Of a stretch of DNA of 64,000 bases, positions 62,652-64,000 are shown piece by piece. The position numbers were made by a program, and so were the translations under genes. Position 1 is the first letter of the stretch; each line of letters begins with the position of its first letter. Source of the stretch: Paraburkholderia flagellata (GTDB lineage Bacteria; Pseudomonadota; Gammaproteobacteria; Burkholderiales; Burkholderiaceae). The notes below the pieces were generated by a model. It saw nothing but the letters and a program-made list of their open reading frames with translations, did not search any database and had not been told where the DNA came from. Where the stretch lies: the NCBI RefSeq assembly GCF_021390645.1, contig NZ_JAJEJT010000005.1, forward strand, positions 496,001-560,000, in the 5' to 3' direction.

Positions 62652-63893
62652 TTACGGGCAAATCGATCCGCGGTTCAGGTCGTGGATCGAGGGTTTGCCG
62701 AGCATCGCCAGGTTCCGGTCCACCTCGTCCCTGAGCAGGCCGATGGCATGCCTCACACCCGTCGTGCCACCCACGGCCGCGGCATACATGAACGGCCGGC
62801 CAGCGAACACGAAGCGCGCGCCGAGCGCGAGCGCCTTGAGCACGTCGGCGCCGCGCCGGATGCCGCTGTCCATCATCACAACGGTCTTGTCGCCAACAGT
62901 CGAGCAGATCTCCGGCAATACGGCCAGCGGTTCGACAGCGCCATCCAGCTGCCGCCCGCCATGATTCGAGACGATGATGCCGTCCGCGCCGATGGCGGCG
63001 GCGTGCTTCGCGTCGTCGGCGTGAAGGATTCCCTTGATCACGAGGTTTCCGCGCCAACAATCCCGTATGCGGGCGATGTCGGACCATGCGAGATGGTCGC
63101 GCCCGGTCGTATCGCGAATCGCCGAGGCGGAAAGCATCGGTGCGCCACGCGTCGCAAACGAGTTCTCGAAGTGCGGCATGCCGTGCCGGATCAGCGTGCG
63201 CAGGAACGTGCCGGCGAGCCATCGCGGCCGCGCCATGCCGTCGATAGCGAGCCGCAGCGACGGCCGCAGCGGCAACGAAAAACCCGTTCGAACGTTATTC
63301 TCACGGTTGGCCCACACAGGAATGTCGACGGTGAGAACGAGCGTCAGGAAGCCCGCCGCGCGGATCCGCTCGATCAACGCGTCAATGCGCGAGGGGTCGC
63401 CCGGCAGATATGCCTGGAACCACGTGCCCGGTGCGGCTGCCTGAACCTCCTCCATCGGAATCAGCGACGAACCGCTCATGATCGCCGGCACGCCTTCGAG
63501 CTTTGCCGCGGTGGCGAGCGCGACGTCGCCGCGATACGCGGACATCGCACTGATCCCAATCGGCGCAATGCCGAACGGCGACGCGTAACTCGTCCCGAAC
63601 AGCGTGGTTGACTGCGAGCGGTTCGACACGTCAACGAGCACACGGGGCCGGAACCTGATGCGCTCGAACGCGGCGCGGTTGGCGGCAAGCGACAGGCCAT
63701 CCTCAGCGGCACCGCTCACATAGCCAAAGAGCGGACGCGGCAGCACCGCGCGTGCGGCCGTCTCGAAGTCGGCCAGCGACAGAATTCCGCGAAGCCGCGC
63801 AGGCACGTCGCGCTTCACTCCGTAAGCGGTCTCGGCCGCCTTCGCTTGCGGTAGGGCCGCGCGCATGCAGTCGATGTCGATTCGGTCTTTCAT
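62652..63893 (-). CDS. FMN-dependent alpha-hydroxy-acid dehydrogenase (LldD-like)
   Basis: This 413-residue flavoprotein oxidises L-lactate, mandelate or a similar alpha-hydroxy acid to the keto acid. The active-site His and Arg are in VSNHGGRQLDGA, the FMN-binding Lys in GNLVIKGILHADDA, and the N-terminal FGYVSGAAEDGLSLAANRAA is typical. The MSGSSLIPMEEVQAAAPG segment and LTVDIPVWANRENNVRTGF match LldD/MdlB enzymes. GGAG six bases before the ATG at 63893 sets the start over an earlier ATG. A co-directional gene ends 54 bases upstream, so the two may be co-transcribed. Confidence 0.92.
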   Translation of the reverse strand: MKDRIDIDCMRAALPQAKAAETAYGVKRDVPARLRGILSLADFETAARAVLPRPLFGYVSGAAEDGLSLAANRAAFERIRFRPRVLVDVSNRSQSTTLFGTSYASPFGIAPIGISAMSAYRGDVALATAAKLEGVPAIMSGSSLIPMEEVQAAAPGTWFQAYLPGDPSRIDALIERIRAAGFLTLVLTVDIPVWANRENNVRTGFSLPLRPSLRLAIDGMARPRWLAGTFLRTLIRHGMPHFENSFATRGAPMLSASAIRDTTGRDHLAWSDIARIRDCWRGNLVIKGILHADDAKHAAAIGADGIIVSNHGGRQLDGAVEPLAVLPEICSTVGDKTVVMMDSGIRRGADVLKALALGARFVFAGRPFMYAAAVGGTTGVRHAIGLLRDEVDRNLAMLGKPSIHDLNRGSICP

Positions 63894-63946
63894 TTTTCGC
63901 TCCATCATTTATTCGCTTACCCTTGCCGACTCCGTGTCGCCCTTCT

Positions 63947-64000
63947 TCATTGCGAGAACATGCCGCGCTGGCGCATCAACTCGCGAAACAGCGCCTCATT
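63947..64000 (-). CDS. C-terminal end of an unknown gene (partial)
   Basis: Only 17 codons and the TGA stop are inside the window; the peptide ends FRELMRQRGMFSQ. The gene enters from the right edge on the minus strand and ends 53 bases before the alpha-hydroxy-acid dehydrogenase start, so it is probably the upstream member of that operon. The family cannot be told from this fragment. Confidence 0.6.
   Translation of the reverse strand, partial: NEALFRELMRQRGMFSQ

Noticed and set aside
1..64000. CRISPR arrays, insertion sequences, rRNA genes
   Set aside because: No regularly spaced direct repeats, transposase motifs, paired terminal repeats or rRNA-like sequence were seen in any part of the window.

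Overview
The window looks like a chromosome or megaplasmid segment of a Burkholderiaceae bacterium, most likely Paraburkholderia or Caballeronia. This rests on the GC-rich coding bias, two small DUF4148-type periplasmic proteins, a BON-domain protein, two Burkholderia-type trimeric porins, an H-NS tail protein, and many LysR, TetR and MarR regulators beside aromatic-catabolic genes. No database search was possible, so all assignments rest on motifs and recalled family sequences. I saw no rRNA, tRNA or CRISPR array and no intact insertion sequence.

Layout. 0-10.3 kb: end of an RND efflux operon, an exported alpha/beta hydrolase, an SMP-30 lactonase with an SDR, a NirC-type nitrite channel, a DUF4148 protein, another SDR, Dps and ferrochelatase. 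10.4-18.2 kb: a mini H-NS, a decayed Nramp gene, catalase, intact MntH and a secreted phosphoesterase. 18.2-22 kb: a nuclease remnant, a LysR gene divergent from an NADP-binding oxidoreductase, and a quinone-reductase-like dehydrogenase. 22.3-30.9 kb: a minus-strand run (aromatic-acid decarboxylase, aldehyde dehydrogenase, AAHS transporter, two-subunit molybdenum hydroxylase, porin) headed by a divergent marR with two matching operators. 31-38.1 kb: DoxX, a large zinc-ribbon/cyclase/AAA/TPR protein, biotin synthase, HMG-CoA lyase and carbonic anhydrase, with a deletion scar where methylcrotonyl-CoA carboxylase genes should be. 38.2-59.4 kb: a catabolic island. 59.4-64 kb: an MscS remnant, a LysR gene, an isochorismatase-family hydrolase with a decayed tandem copy, and an FMN alpha-hydroxy-acid dehydrogenase.

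How the genes fit together. The gamma-resorcylate-type decarboxylase (29.3-30.3 kb), TfdB-type FAD monooxygenase (45.3-47.0 kb), hydroxyquinol 1,2-dioxygenase (42.4-43.3 kb) and maleylacetate reductase (43.4-44.5 kb) can be arranged as dihydroxybenzoate to resorcinol to hydroxyquinol to maleylacetate to 3-oxoadipate. An acyl-CoA synthetase, two crotonase-family enzymes, a CocE-type hydrolase, a second amidohydrolase, AAHS transporters and porins suggest an upper pathway that feeds this core from a larger substrate.

The most interesting signal is a 20-22 bp palindromic element (core TACTTTNCGATCGTNAAGTA). I find it about ten times between 38.6 and 59.3 kb, in front of six or seven transcription units, and not elsewhere in the window. 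Two paralogous TetR regulators are encoded inside that interval and are the natural candidates to bind it. Two promoters carry a pair of elements exactly 34 bp apart, and two carry an extra GGGACTATCCC dyad at an identical distance. I read this as an undescribed TetR-controlled aromatic regulon.
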